DNA of 64,000 nucleotides from Planctomycetaceae bacterium (lineage in GTDB: Bacteria > Planctomycetota > Planctomycetia > Planctomycetales > Planctomycetaceae), in assembly GCA_020426505.1 (NCBI GenBank), contig JAGQPX010000027.1, forward strand, positions 30,995-94,994, written 5' to 3'. The position numbers and the translations under genes are program-made. Below the pieces are notes generated by a model. That model had not been told where the DNA came from. It searched no databases and worked only from the letters and a program-made list of their open reading frames with translations. This document shows, in pieces, positions 8,179-16,118 of this stretch (its first letter is position 1; every line of letters begins with the position of its first letter).

Positions 8179-9666
8179 ATGCCACGTCCCGGAACGAGTC
8201 CGCTGATGATGCAACGACCGACGCTCGCCAAACTCCGCCACTCATTTCGCCATCAGACTCTGATGATGGCTTTAGTCGCCATCCTGGTTTCGGTCGCGAA
8301 CGTTCCTGTTCTCGCTCTTTCCCCCTCTTCTCCCTCTGCTCCGGCCAGCCGCATCACACCGATCGTCCGGGCCGTGGAACGAGTCAGATCAGCGACGGTC
8401 AACATTCATAGCGAGAAGCGGGCCGATCAAGCTGATTCGCTCTTCTCCACCAACAAAGACCGGAAGATCAACGGCATGGGAACCGGCATCATCATTGATA
8501 CCCGGGGTTACATCGTCACCAATCACCACGTCGTCAACGGTGTCGACTCGCTTCGGGTCACACTTGTCGACGGATCATCATATATGGCACGTGTGGTGTC
8601 TTTCGACAGCAAGCATGACCTGGCCATCATCAAGATCGACCCTGCACAGCAACTCGACGTGATGGTCATGGGCACCTCATCCGACCTGATGCTTGGCGAA
8701 GACGTGCTCGCGATCGGCAATGCGTTTGGTTACGAGCACACGGTCACGCGTGGCATCATCAGTGCGTTGTCCCGCGATGTTGAAGTCAACGAGGAGCAGG
8801 GTTACGAAAACCTGATCCAGATTGACGCCGCCATTAACCCGGGGAACAGCGGCGGACCGCTGCTCAACCGCGATGGTGAAGTGATCGGAATCAACGTCGC
8901 CATTCGGGCGGGAGCACAGAAGATCGGTTTTGCGATCCCCATCGACGATGCCCGCAAGATCATCGCCCGTCTGCTCAACATCGAACGCCTCGACAACAAC
9001 TATCACGGCTTGCAGGCTCAGGACTTCAAGCAGGGAGTCGACCGACGGCTGATCGTCTCAACGACATCACCGGGAAGCCCGGCTGCGGTGGCGGGACTTG
9101 CTCAGGGCGATGTGATCGAGAAAGTCGCAAGTATCGACGTGGTCGATATGGCCGATTTCGAGCGGGGCCTGCTCGGTCGTCGAGGCGGCGAAGCGGTCAC
9201 GGTCGTCGTGAGACGCGGGGAAGAGCAGAAGAATCTGCAATTGAAGATCTCTCCGCTGAATCAACGCAATACGACTGTCGCCGTCAATCGCAACGCAGTG
9301 CAGCAGTCCTTCTCGACGTCGACAAGCGACACGTCAGGTGGATCAGCGGGTGAGGCGAAGTCCCCCTGGAACGTGTTGGGCATGCGGCTTCAATCGCTTC
9401 CTCCCGGCGAACGCTCAATGGTCAATCCGAAGTATCGTGGTGGCATGCGAGTCGTCGCAGTCCGCCACGAGGGGCCAGCTTACCGCAACGGAATCCGCGA
9501 AGGCGATGTGCTCGTCGGACTGAACGTCTGGGAGACCATCACCGCCGAGAACGTCGACTACGTCATTGCTCACCCGAATCTCAACACCTTCAACCCGTTG
9601 AAGTTCTACATCCTGCGTGGTAAAGAGACTCTGTACGGCTACCTGCAACTGTCCGACAGCAAGTAG
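8179..9666 (+). CDS. HtrA/DegP-type serine protease with two PDZ domains
   Basis: A 495-residue secreted or membrane-anchored protease. A hydrophobic signal segment (MMALVAILVSVANVPVLAL) is followed by a trypsin-like domain. The catalytic triad is His117 in VTNHHVVNG, Asp147 in SKHDLAIIKI and Ser224 in NPGNSGGPLL. Two PDZ-like modules follow, the first around GSPAAVAGLAQGDVIEKV and the second around GPAYRNGIREGDVLVGL. It would act in the periplasm or paryphoplasm on misfolded or regulatory substrates. ATG at 8179 is preferred because it places the signal peptide near the N-terminus; the frame is open from 8035. The upstream TPR gene is divergent. Confidence 0.9.
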   Translation: MPRPGTSPLMMQRPTLAKLRHSFRHQTLMMALVAILVSVANVPVLALSPSSPSAPASRITPIVRAVERVRSATVNIHSEKRADQADSLFSTNKDRKINGMGTGIIIDTRGYIVTNHHVVNGVDSLRVTLVDGSSYMARVVSFDSKHDLAIIKIDPAQQLDVMVMGTSSDLMLGEDVLAIGNAFGYEHTVTRGIISALSRDVEVNEEQGYENLIQIDAAINPGNSGGPLLNRDGEVIGINVAIRAGAQKIGFAIPIDDARKIIARLLNIERLDNNYHGLQAQDFKQGVDRRLIVSTTSPGSPAAVAGLAQGDVIEKVASIDVVDMADFERGLLGRRGGEAVTVVVRRGEEQKNLQLKISPLNQRNTTVAVNRNAVQQSFSTSTSDTSGGSAGEAKSPWNVLGMRLQSLPPGERSMVNPKYRGGMRVVAVRHEGPAYRNGIREGDVLVGLNVWETITAENVDYVIAHPNLNTFNPLKFYILRGKETLYGYLQLSDSK

Positions 9667-9708
9667 TTCACCGGAGTTGACGCATTCGCGGTTGAATGGT
9701 GATCGCTC

Positions 9709-9900
9709 GTGGGGCAGGTTTCCATCCTGCCAATGGGGGCTGATGTCAACAATGTGTCACGGCGAAGTTGGCCGGAGCAACCAACGGGTTGGGACTCGAT
9801 CTGCCGCGTTTCAACGCTGGAGCTGTTCGTCTCGCTTACGACCACCCCTCCCGAAGCCAAGAGTGGATGCGCTCGCTGGCAGGTTGGAAACCTGCCCCAC
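9709..9900. repeat. 24-base inverted repeat pair enclosing 144 bases
   Basis: The arms are at 9709-9732 and 9877-9900 and match at 23 of 24 positions when one is reversed. Each arm contains GGCAGGTTTCC and ends CCTGCCA or its complement, so each is also a small hairpin by itself. The 144 bases between the arms hold no credible gene. The element fills most of the 374-base gap before the deoxyhypusine-synthase-like gene. It looks like a REP/MITE-type mobile or regulatory repeat. Confidence 0.65.
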
Positions 9901-10040
9901 GTCATCGACGGGATGATGGACAGAACGCGTTCGGCTACTTTTTGGCTCTGTCATGTGATTGCTTGACGTCCTCTCATGCTCATTCCTAGGCTCCGTCAAC
10001 GAACTCACCGTTGAGAGTGTCTCCTGAGAACGAGCGAGAG

Positions 10041-11120
10041 ATGAAACATCGAGACTTGCATGACGGACGCGCGGACGGACTGGAGCCGCTGGAGAGCTTG
10101 GCACTCGACGACGTCGACTCCTTTGCTGACCTGTTGCGTGCGATGTCACGGACATCCTTCGGCGGGCGGCAAATGGGAGCCGCCTTCGACGTGTTGCAGG
10201 AAATGGTCCGCGATGAGCAGTGCATTGTGGTCCTGACGTTGTCCGGTGCCATGACGGTCGCCAAGCAGGGACGTATTGTCTGTGACATGCTCGATCGTGG
10301 AATCGTGCAGGCGGTCGTTTCGACCGGAGCCCTGATCGCACACGGCCTCACCGAGTCGATCGGCCTCACTCACTACCGCACCGACCCGACACAGGATGAC
10401 ACGACTCTGTTCAGGAAGGGCTACAACCGCATCTACGACACCCTGGAGATGGAGTCCAATCTGAACAATGTGGAACGGCTCGTTCGGTCGGTCCTTAATG
10501 AGACGGAGCCACTTGACGGAGTCTGGTCCTCTGCCCGCTTGTGTCACGAATTGGGACGCAAACTCGATGAACTCGACGAAGGCGTGGGCATCCTCCGCAG
10601 CGCCTATCAGCAAGGCGTGCCCGTGTTCATTCCCGCATTCACCGACAGTGAGGTGGGGCTTGATGTCGCAACATGGGCGATGAGGTGCGATTTGGAAGGA
10701 CGTGATCACGCATCGCTGACGCACGATGAAGCGTTCGTCGCGGTTCCCCACTTCAATCCGTTCGTTGATCTCCAGCAGTACGCGAGGTTGGCCGGCAAAG
10801 CAGAGACGTTGGGCATCTTCACCATTGGAGGCGGGGTGCCTCGTAACTGGGCTCAGCAGGTCGCTCCATTTGTCGACATCACGAACGATCGAGTGGGGAC
10901 GAACTTTCCCGCTCCGCGTTTCCGTTATGGCGTGCGAATCTGTCCGGAGCCGGTACACTGGGGGGGGCTATCGGGGTGTACGTATTCAGAGGGTGTGAGT
11001 TGGGGGAAATTCGTGCCGCCCGCTGAGGGGGGGCGTTTTGCGGAAGTCTATGCCGATGCCACCGTGGCGTGGCCGTTGTTAATGAAGGCTCTGTTCGAGG
11101 AGTTGGACCGTGGGCAGTGA
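10041..11120 (+). CDS. Deoxyhypusine synthase-like protein
   Basis: A 359-residue protein with the deoxyhypusine synthase fold signature. LSGAMTVAKQGRIVCDMLDRG and VVSTGALIAHGLTESIG form the NAD-binding part. The C-terminal GGGVPRNW and the segment SEGVSWGKFVPP carry the lysine (K323) equivalent to the catalytic lysine of human DHS (DEAVSWGK), followed by VYADATVAWPLL. In eukaryotes and archaea DHS transfers a butylamine group from spermidine to eIF5A. Bacteria lack that target, and bacterial homologues are thought to act on small polyamines, for example as homospermidine synthase-like enzymes. It overlaps the ureohydrolase gene by 11 bases, which supports polyamine metabolism. I chose ATG at 10041; TTG/GTG starts further up are possible. 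Confidence 0.85.
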   Translation: MKHRDLHDGRADGLEPLESLALDDVDSFADLLRAMSRTSFGGRQMGAAFDVLQEMVRDEQCIVVLTLSGAMTVAKQGRIVCDMLDRGIVQAVVSTGALIAHGLTESIGLTHYRTDPTQDDTTLFRKGYNRIYDTLEMESNLNNVERLVRSVLNETEPLDGVWSSARLCHELGRKLDELDEGVGILRSAYQQGVPVFIPAFTDSEVGLDVATWAMRCDLEGRDHASLTHDEAFVAVPHFNPFVDLQQYARLAGKAETLGIFTIGGGVPRNWAQQVAPFVDITNDRVGTNFPAPRFRYGVRICPEPVHWGGLSGCTYSEGVSWGKFVPPAEGGRFAEVYADATVAWPLLMKALFEELDRGQ

Positions 11121-12048
11121 ACAACGAGACACAAGACCGTTTCTGGGGCTCAGCAGCGTTTCCGCCTGCGATGCGGACGTGATCGTCTTTCCGCTCCCCT
11201 TTGAAGGGACGGTCTCCTATGGACACGGCACGGCTGCCGGTCCTGCTGCCGTCTTGAGAGCCTCGCAGGAAATTGAAGTATGGGACGATGAGATCGATTT
11301 CTCACTCGATTCACTGAAGTATCACACCTCCGCCACATTCACACCTGCGGAGGGTGATACGACCGGGACGTATCTGGTCAGGCTGTTCGGCAAGTCGAAG
11401 ATGCTGGCAGAGAACGACGGGTTGCTCGTGAGCATTGGTGGCGAGCACAGTATTACACCTCCGTTGGTCCGGGGAATTTGTGAGTCCAAGAAGATTGCCT
11501 TTTCAGATCTGACCGTCGTCCAGTTCGACGCCCATGCAGACTTGCGAAGCGAGTATGAAGGCATGAAGCAGTCGCACGCCTGTGCCATGCGGCCGCTGGT
11601 CGAGAACGGATCACGTGTCATCGGTGTCGGCATCCGCTCGGTGGAACGGGATGAGATGCAGTATGCAGAGGAAAGCCGACGGGTTCAGACCTTCGGTGCT
11701 CAACGACTTGCGGACGATCCGGAGCGAGAACGCGAGCTATGCTCAACCCTGGGCAACCTCCGAGGCAACGTCTACCTTACCATCGACGTTGACGTTCTGG
11801 AGGTACACCTTTGTCCTGGAACCGGCACGCCCCAGCCGGGTGGACTTTCCTGGTGGCAGATGTTGCGGTACCTGCGGGCCTTGCTGCATCAGAACCCGCA
11901 CTGCAATCTGGTTGGTGTCGACATCGTCGAGACGGTCCCGATGCTCGGCACGCAGGTGAACGAGTTCGTTTCCGCCCGCGTGTTGTCGAAGGTGCTGGCC
12001 TACACATTCAATGGGAAATCGAAGGAGACTTCCGAGTCTTCGACGTGA
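11110..12048 (+). CDS. speB: Agmatinase/arginase-family ureohydrolase
   Basis: A 312-residue binuclear manganese ureohydrolase. The metal-binding motifs are present in order: GGEHSIT, then VVQFDAHADLR with SHACAM after it, then TIDVDVLEV, and the substrate loop PGTGTPQPGG. Agmatinases hydrolyse agmatine to putrescine and urea. The motif after DVDVLE reads VHLCPGTGTP rather than the usual DPAFAPGTGTP, a mild deviation, so guanidinobutyrase or another amidinohydrolase activity is possible. The GTG start at 11110 lies inside the end of the deoxyhypusine-synthase-like gene, suggesting translational coupling. Together they would supply and then elaborate putrescine-type diamines. Confidence 0.85.
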   Translation: MGSEQRDTRPFLGLSSVSACDADVIVFPLPFEGTVSYGHGTAAGPAAVLRASQEIEVWDDEIDFSLDSLKYHTSATFTPAEGDTTGTYLVRLFGKSKMLAENDGLLVSIGGEHSITPPLVRGICESKKIAFSDLTVVQFDAHADLRSEYEGMKQSHACAMRPLVENGSRVIGVGIRSVERDEMQYAEESRRVQTFGAQRLADDPERERELCSTLGNLRGNVYLTIDVDVLEVHLCPGTGTPQPGGLSWWQMLRYLRALLHQNPHCNLVGVDIVETVPMLGTQVNEFVSARVLSKVLAYTFNGKSKETSESST

Positions 12049-12096
12049 GTCTTGTGCTAACCGATCGACGCGACGGAGTGTCACTGGGAGAACTCG

Positions 12097-13419
12097 ATGG
12101 CCGGTTTGTTTGATCAGCAGGAGGCGGCACACCTCGATGACGCAAAACCGCTCGCGGCCCGGATGCGGCCAAAGTCGCTGGTCGAGTTTGTCGGACAGCA
12201 GCACTTTCTCGGCGAGGGCAAACTCCTGCGGCGAATGCTCGAAGCGGATCGACTCGGTTCGCTGATCTTCTTCGGACCGCCAGGAACAGGCAAGACGACG
12301 CTTGCGGAGATCATCGCCCGGCAATCGTCTCGCAAATTCGTCCCCCTCAACGCTGCCTCCAGTGGGGTGAAAGAGTTGCGAGCGGCCCTTGATGAGGCTC
12401 GTGACCGGCTCAAGACGGGCGGGCAGCGGACCGTGTTGTTCGTCGATGAGTTGCACCATTTCAACAAGACACAACAGGACGTACTGCTCCCGGATGTCGA
12501 GGCGGGGGTCGTCACGCTCATCGGTGCGACGACCGCCAATCCATTTTTTGCACTCGTGTCAGCCCTCGTCAGCCGTTCTCAGGTCTTTGAGTTTCAAGCA
12601 ATCTCACAGGAAGACGTTCTTACCCTGTTGGTCTCGGCGCTGTCCGATCTCGATCGCGGTTTGGGACGACTCAACGTGCGTGTTGACGACGAGGCCTTGA
12701 AGTTCCTTGCGGAAGTGTGTGACGGCGATGCGAGACGGGCACTCAGTGCGCTGGAGATTGGGGCACTCTCACTCACAGACGATGAGCCAGTGCTCACACT
12801 CACGGTCGCGCAAGAGTCGATTCAGAAAAAAGCGATCCAGTACGGAGTCGACGAGCACTACGACGCTGCGAGTGCCTTCATCAAGAGCATGCGGGGGAGT
12901 GACCCGGACGCAGCCATCTACTGGATGGCCCGCATGCTCGAAGCGGGCGAGGACCCTCGCTTCATCGCCCGCCGCATTGTGATTGCTGCTTCAGAGGAAG
13001 TCGGGAACGCCGATCCGCAGGCCCTTGTCGTCGCCAATGCCGCAGCCGCTGCCGTCGACCGCATCGGCATGCCAGAGTGCAGAATTGCGATGGCTCAAGC
13101 CGTGACGTACATCGCCACTGCCCCCAAATCAAACGCCGCTTATATGGCCATCAATGCCGCGATGGATGACGTGCGACAGCGGCGAGTCATTCCGGTCCCA
13201 ATGCATCTGCGAGACGGTCACTACAAGGGAGCCAAGAGCCTCGGTCACGGCGAAGGATACGAATACGCACACGCCAGCGAAGACGGCTGGGTCGATCAGG
13301 ACTACCTCGGCGTTGACCGCACCTACTACGAACCAACCGACCGCGGCTACGAGGCCACGATCAAGAAACGCATGGACGAACTACAACAGCGCCGCAACCC
13401 AAGCCAGCGGGGGACTTAG
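12097..13419 (+). CDS. rarA: Replication-associated recombination protein RarA (AAA+ ATPase)
   Basis: A 440-residue MgsA/WRNIP1-family clamp-loader-like ATPase of usual length. Markers are the N-terminal ARMRPKSLVEFVGQQH, Walker A FGPPGTGKT (59-67), Walker B VLFVDELHHFNKTQQD (113-128), sensor ATTANPFF and the C-terminal domain with ASEEVGNADPQAL and the family end LRDGHYKGAKSLGHGEGYEYAH. It acts at stalled forks and on single-stranded DNA gaps, interacting with SSB. The gene begins 48 bases after the ureohydrolase and probably shares its transcript. Its 3' end faces the hypothetical gene on the minus strand across a repeat-rich 259-base gap. Confidence 0.95.
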   Translation: MAGLFDQQEAAHLDDAKPLAARMRPKSLVEFVGQQHFLGEGKLLRRMLEADRLGSLIFFGPPGTGKTTLAEIIARQSSRKFVPLNAASSGVKELRAALDEARDRLKTGGQRTVLFVDELHHFNKTQQDVLLPDVEAGVVTLIGATTANPFFALVSALVSRSQVFEFQAISQEDVLTLLVSALSDLDRGLGRLNVRVDDEALKFLAEVCDGDARRALSALEIGALSLTDDEPVLTLTVAQESIQKKAIQYGVDEHYDAASAFIKSMRGSDPDAAIYWMARMLEAGEDPRFIARRIVIAASEEVGNADPQALVVANAAAAAVDRIGMPECRIAMAQAVTYIATAPKSNAAYMAINAAMDDVRQRRVIPVPMHLRDGHYKGAKSLGHGEGYEYAHASEDGWVDQDYLGVDRTYYEPTDRGYEATIKKRMDELQQRRNPSQRGT

Positions 13420-13459
13420 GTTCTCTTTCTCCGATACGGTCGCAGCTCGCACTGATTTC

Positions 13460-13484
13460 CTTCCCAAGAACCGTTCTCGGGAAG
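13460..13484. terminator. Hairpin downstream of rarA
   Basis: CTTCCCAAGAAC pairs with GTTCTCGGGAAG with one mismatch, 11 of 12 pairs, about 40 bases past the rarA stop. There is no U-tract on either strand, so termination is only a possibility. Confidence 0.3.
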
Positions 13485-13570
13485 ATCGGATACACTCTCG
13501 CGAAATGACGTCATTTGACAGCTCAAGGAACGTGCAGCAATCACCGCCAGCGACGATTGATCCATTCTCC

Positions 13571-13676
13571 GATTAATGCCGCGCCCGTCAGGAAGCGGCC
13601 GCTCTTTGAGGCTGGAATGATTCGAGGCACATCGAGAACGTTGAACGGCCGGCACCCTGACGGTCGCGGCTCTGAT
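13571..13676. repeat. Inverted pair of the 34-base dispersed repeat (copies B and C)
   Basis: Copy B (13571-13604, minus) and copy C (13643-13676, plus) belong to the same family as copies at 1229 and 29201, with the shared core CTGACGG then CGCGG. They face outward with 38 bases between them, forming a large inverted repeat. It ends two bases before the stop of the minus-strand hypothetical gene and lies past rarA, so it could serve as a bidirectional transcription stop. Confidence 0.6.
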
Positions 13677-13678
13677 GG

Positions 13679-14485
13679 TCACTTCAGTCCGGCTGTCTTT
13701 GAGGACAGGTTCTTCAGTGCCGTCTGGAAACGTTTACGGACCTTCGGTGAGACGTCGTTAAAGTGGTCCAGCACGTCAGGGGTGAGGGACTTGTCGACTC
13801 GTTCGAGTGCTGACGCAAGTCTCGCGAATGTCTGCTCGGACGAGAGCTTCGGTTTGTCAGCGACGGCGGTCGGTGCTCCACCGCGTGCGCCTTCGCCGAA
13901 CGGGGCGTAGGCGCCTTCAGTCTCACGGGCCGCTGTCGAAACTGTCGCTGATGACTCGGACTCTTCCCACGGGGGCCGCTCGCCGGATGATCGGGAGCCG
14001 CTGGGGCTGCGCTCATCGTCGAAGTCATCCGGGTCGCGGACGAAGCCCGCTTTGGCGGAGATGTATTCAACAGCTGACTCGGCTGCGGGATCCTCTTCGG
14101 CTTGCTCAGTGAGGTCTTCGCCCCGCTGCGCACGTCGCCAGGCTTTCATCTCGGCGATGGTCGCCTGCATCTCGTCGGCCCATTGCAAGCACTCGGCGGA
14201 GTCATCCCAGTTGAGTGCCGCATAGAAGTGCGACCACTTGAGCTTGGGGTACTCTTCGTAGACGTCGCTGAACGTTTCCCACACGCGACGGCGTTGATAA
14301 ATCTGATCGCCGCTCAGTCCAATACGGGCTCCGAAGTCGGCGTCGGTCCGGCCTTTGGCGTATCGTTCGGTCCACGTGGCTGCACATTCGCCGATGACCC
14401 AGTTGCATTGATTTAAGGCGTCCTGTGCCCGCTGAATGAGAGCCTCTTCCGTTTCCTTGGAGGGGGCTTTCTTCGTGTCCGCCAT
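13679..14485 (-). CDS. Conserved hypothetical protein with HTH-like segment
   Basis: A 268-residue protein of unknown function. Residues about 15-125 look globular and well conserved in style: NWVIGECAATWTERYAKGRT, then DADFGARIGLSGDQIYQRRRVWETF, which has the spacing of a helix-turn-helix (47-75). A Trp-rich helix pair follows (WSHFYAALNWDDSAECLQW). Residues about 125-210 are acidic and Ser/Pro-rich, probably disordered. The last 60 residues form a Leu-rich helix (EQTFARLASALERVDKSL). A role in DNA binding or nucleoid function is an inference from the HTH-like pattern only. I chose ATG at 14485, before MADTKKAPSKE, with GGAGAG 12 bases upstream. Confidence 0.65.
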   Translation of the reverse strand: MADTKKAPSKETEEALIQRAQDALNQCNWVIGECAATWTERYAKGRTDADFGARIGLSGDQIYQRRRVWETFSDVYEEYPKLKWSHFYAALNWDDSAECLQWADEMQATIAEMKAWRRAQRGEDLTEQAEEDPAAESAVEYISAKAGFVRDPDDFDDERSPSGSRSSGERPPWEESESSATVSTAARETEGAYAPFGEGARGGAPTAVADKPKLSSEQTFARLASALERVDKSLTPDVLDHFNDVSPKVRKRFQTALKNLSSKTAGLK

Positions 14486-14661
14486 GCTGTGTTTCGTCTC
14501 TCCGAATAAGGGGTCTCGAGTCTTGGGGAACACATCATGCTACACGTGTGTGGTCGCGTTGTCCAAGTCTGGCGAGGGGACAATTTGTGAATCGTCGATT
14601 CTGGCACAGGCGTCGGCGTCAAACTCTCACACGTCGAACGGATAAGTTCACGGACAAACTC

Positions 14662-14840
14662 GAATGACGAAACACCCAATGACGAAGGAATTCCGAAATC
14701 CAAATGACGAAGCACTTGTCATTCGTCCACACTTTAATTCGGGGATTTCTGGTCCATACTCGTGATCGATCATCTCGCCTATGGGTTTCATCATTCGAGC
14801 TTCCTTCGTCATTGGGTACTTCGAAATTCGACATTCCCAT
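14662..14840. repeat. ATGACGAA-type inverted intergenic repeat
   Basis: The 467-base gap from 14486 to 14952 has no credible gene. It holds two divergently oriented clusters of ATGACGAA/TTCGTCATT units. ACCCAATGACGAAGGAA at 14674-14690 is matched exactly on the other strand at 14801-14817, with further related units around both. The short frames across it translate repeat sequence (for example SFVIGCFVIR) and should not be annotated as proteins. Confidence 0.55.
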
Positions 14841-14952
14841 TCCACAGGCGTCCCATCATCTGGCTCAATGATGTCTACAGTGAGAGGTTCCTTGGATGCA
14901 TTCTCGGTGCTGGATATGATCGTGGCCAACGAACATGTTTTCAGGAGTGATG

Positions 14953-16116
14953 ATGAGTGGATTGACAGAGGCGGGGTGTCTGGAACGGCGGGCGCGGTTG
15001 TGGGAGGCGATTCCAGAGGATGTGGAGTGGGTGTTGATTGCTGACCCGCGTCATGTACAGTATCTGGCGAACTTCTGGGTGCAACCGCTCAGTTTCTCCG
15101 GCGGCGAACGAGGGTTCCTGCTGCTCGAACGGGACGGACGTGCGACGATTCTGGCGGACAACTTCGCGATCCGCTCAGCGGTACACGAGCCGTTCATTGA
15201 TCGGGAAGTTGTTGAACAGTGGTATGATCACACACATTCGGTGTCGAATCGCGATCATGCCTTGTTCGTGGCACTTCAGCGGGTTGCGTCGGAGTTGCAG
15301 GGGCGAAACGGATTGGTGGAGGACGAATGGTTACCCGTCGGAGCTGCGGCCGTTTTGCCACACGCTGAGTGTGGTTTCGACCGTCGAGAGGATGAGACCG
15401 CTAATCTGGGCATTGTTCTGCGTAGGCTCCGTCGACAGAAAGAGCCGGACGAGATTGAGTTGCTGAAAGTCTGCATGCGTGCGGGAGATGCCGGGCAGGC
15501 TCGGTTGCGTGAAGTCTTACGAGCGGGTGTCAGTGAGTTTGAGATCTATCGGGAGGTTCAACGAGCAGCGCTGGAAGCAGCGGGGCGGCCGGGGTTGGTC
15601 TATGGCGACTTCCGGGCGACAAATGGCAGCAATCACAAAGCGGGCGGACTGCCGACGGACTACATTCTGCAGGACGGCGATTTGTTCATCCTGGACTACT
15701 CGGTCGTGCTGGATGGATACCGGAGCGACTTCACGAACACTCTAGCGGTCGGTCAGCCGAGCGAGAGATTGCAGGAAATGTTCGGCTACTGTCAGGCGGG
15801 CATGGCAGCGGGCGAGCAGTCACTCCGAGCGGGGGTGCAGTGCCGCGACGTCCATGCAGCGGTCGCGGGTGCCTATCCGGAAAACGGCAAGACCGTCAAC
15901 TTCACCCACCATGCGGGACATGGCATCGGACTCGCACATCCGGAGCCGCCGATTCTTGTGAGAGAGAGTGACGATGTGCTCCTTGCGGGAGATGTGATCA
16001 CCCTCGAACCGGGAGCATACGTCGAAGGTGTCGGTGGAATGCGGATCGAGCACAATTACCTCATCACCGTCGACGGATACGAACGGCTGAGCAATCACGA
16101 AATCTCGCTGACGTAA
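14953..16116 (+). CDS. M24-family metallopeptidase (Xaa-Pro aminopeptidase-like)
   Basis: A 387-residue pita-bread-fold peptidase. An N-terminal creatinase-like domain ([19 protein letters not shown]) precedes the catalytic domain. Metal ligands are visible: Asp in [20 protein letters not shown] (two Asp), His in [17 protein letters not shown], Glu in ITLEPGAY and Glu in GMRIEHNYL. It would remove N-terminal residues before proline or act on dipeptides in the cytoplasm. AGGAG at 14943-14947 sits five bases before ATG 14953, which decides the start over the earlier ATG at 14935. bioF begins 2 bases after its stop, so the two are cotranscribed. Confidence 0.9.
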   Translation: MSGLTEAGCLERRARLWEAIPEDVEWVLIADPRHVQYLANFWVQPLSFSGGERGFLLLERDGRATILADNFAIRSAVHEPFIDREVVEQWYDHTHSVSNRDHALFVALQRVASELQGRNGLVEDEWLPVGAAAVLPHAECGFDRREDETANLGIVLRRLRRQKEPDEIELLKVCMRAGDAGQARLREVLRAGVSEFEIYREVQRAALEAAGRPGLVYGDFRATNGSNHKAGGLPTDYILQDGDLFILDYSVVLDGYRSDFTNTLAVGQPSERLQEMFGYCQAGMAAGEQSLRAGVQCRDVHAAVAGAYPENGKTVNFTHHAGHGIGLAHPEPPILVRESDDVLLAGDVITLEPGAYVEGVGGMRIEHNYLITVDGYERLSNHEISLT

Positions 16117-16118
16117 CG

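Noticed and set aside
10146..10958. 270-codon minus-strand frame
   Set aside because: Antisense to the deoxyhypusine-synthase-like gene.
13503..13516. Perfect 14-base palindrome AAATGACGTCATTT
   Set aside because: Striking, but lies between convergent genes where an operator is unlikely; no second copy was noticed.
14648..14929. 93-codon minus-strand frame
   Set aside because: Much of it translates ATGACGAA-type repeats; no ribosome site and no recognisable domain. A gene remnant cannot be fully excluded for its first 60 codons.
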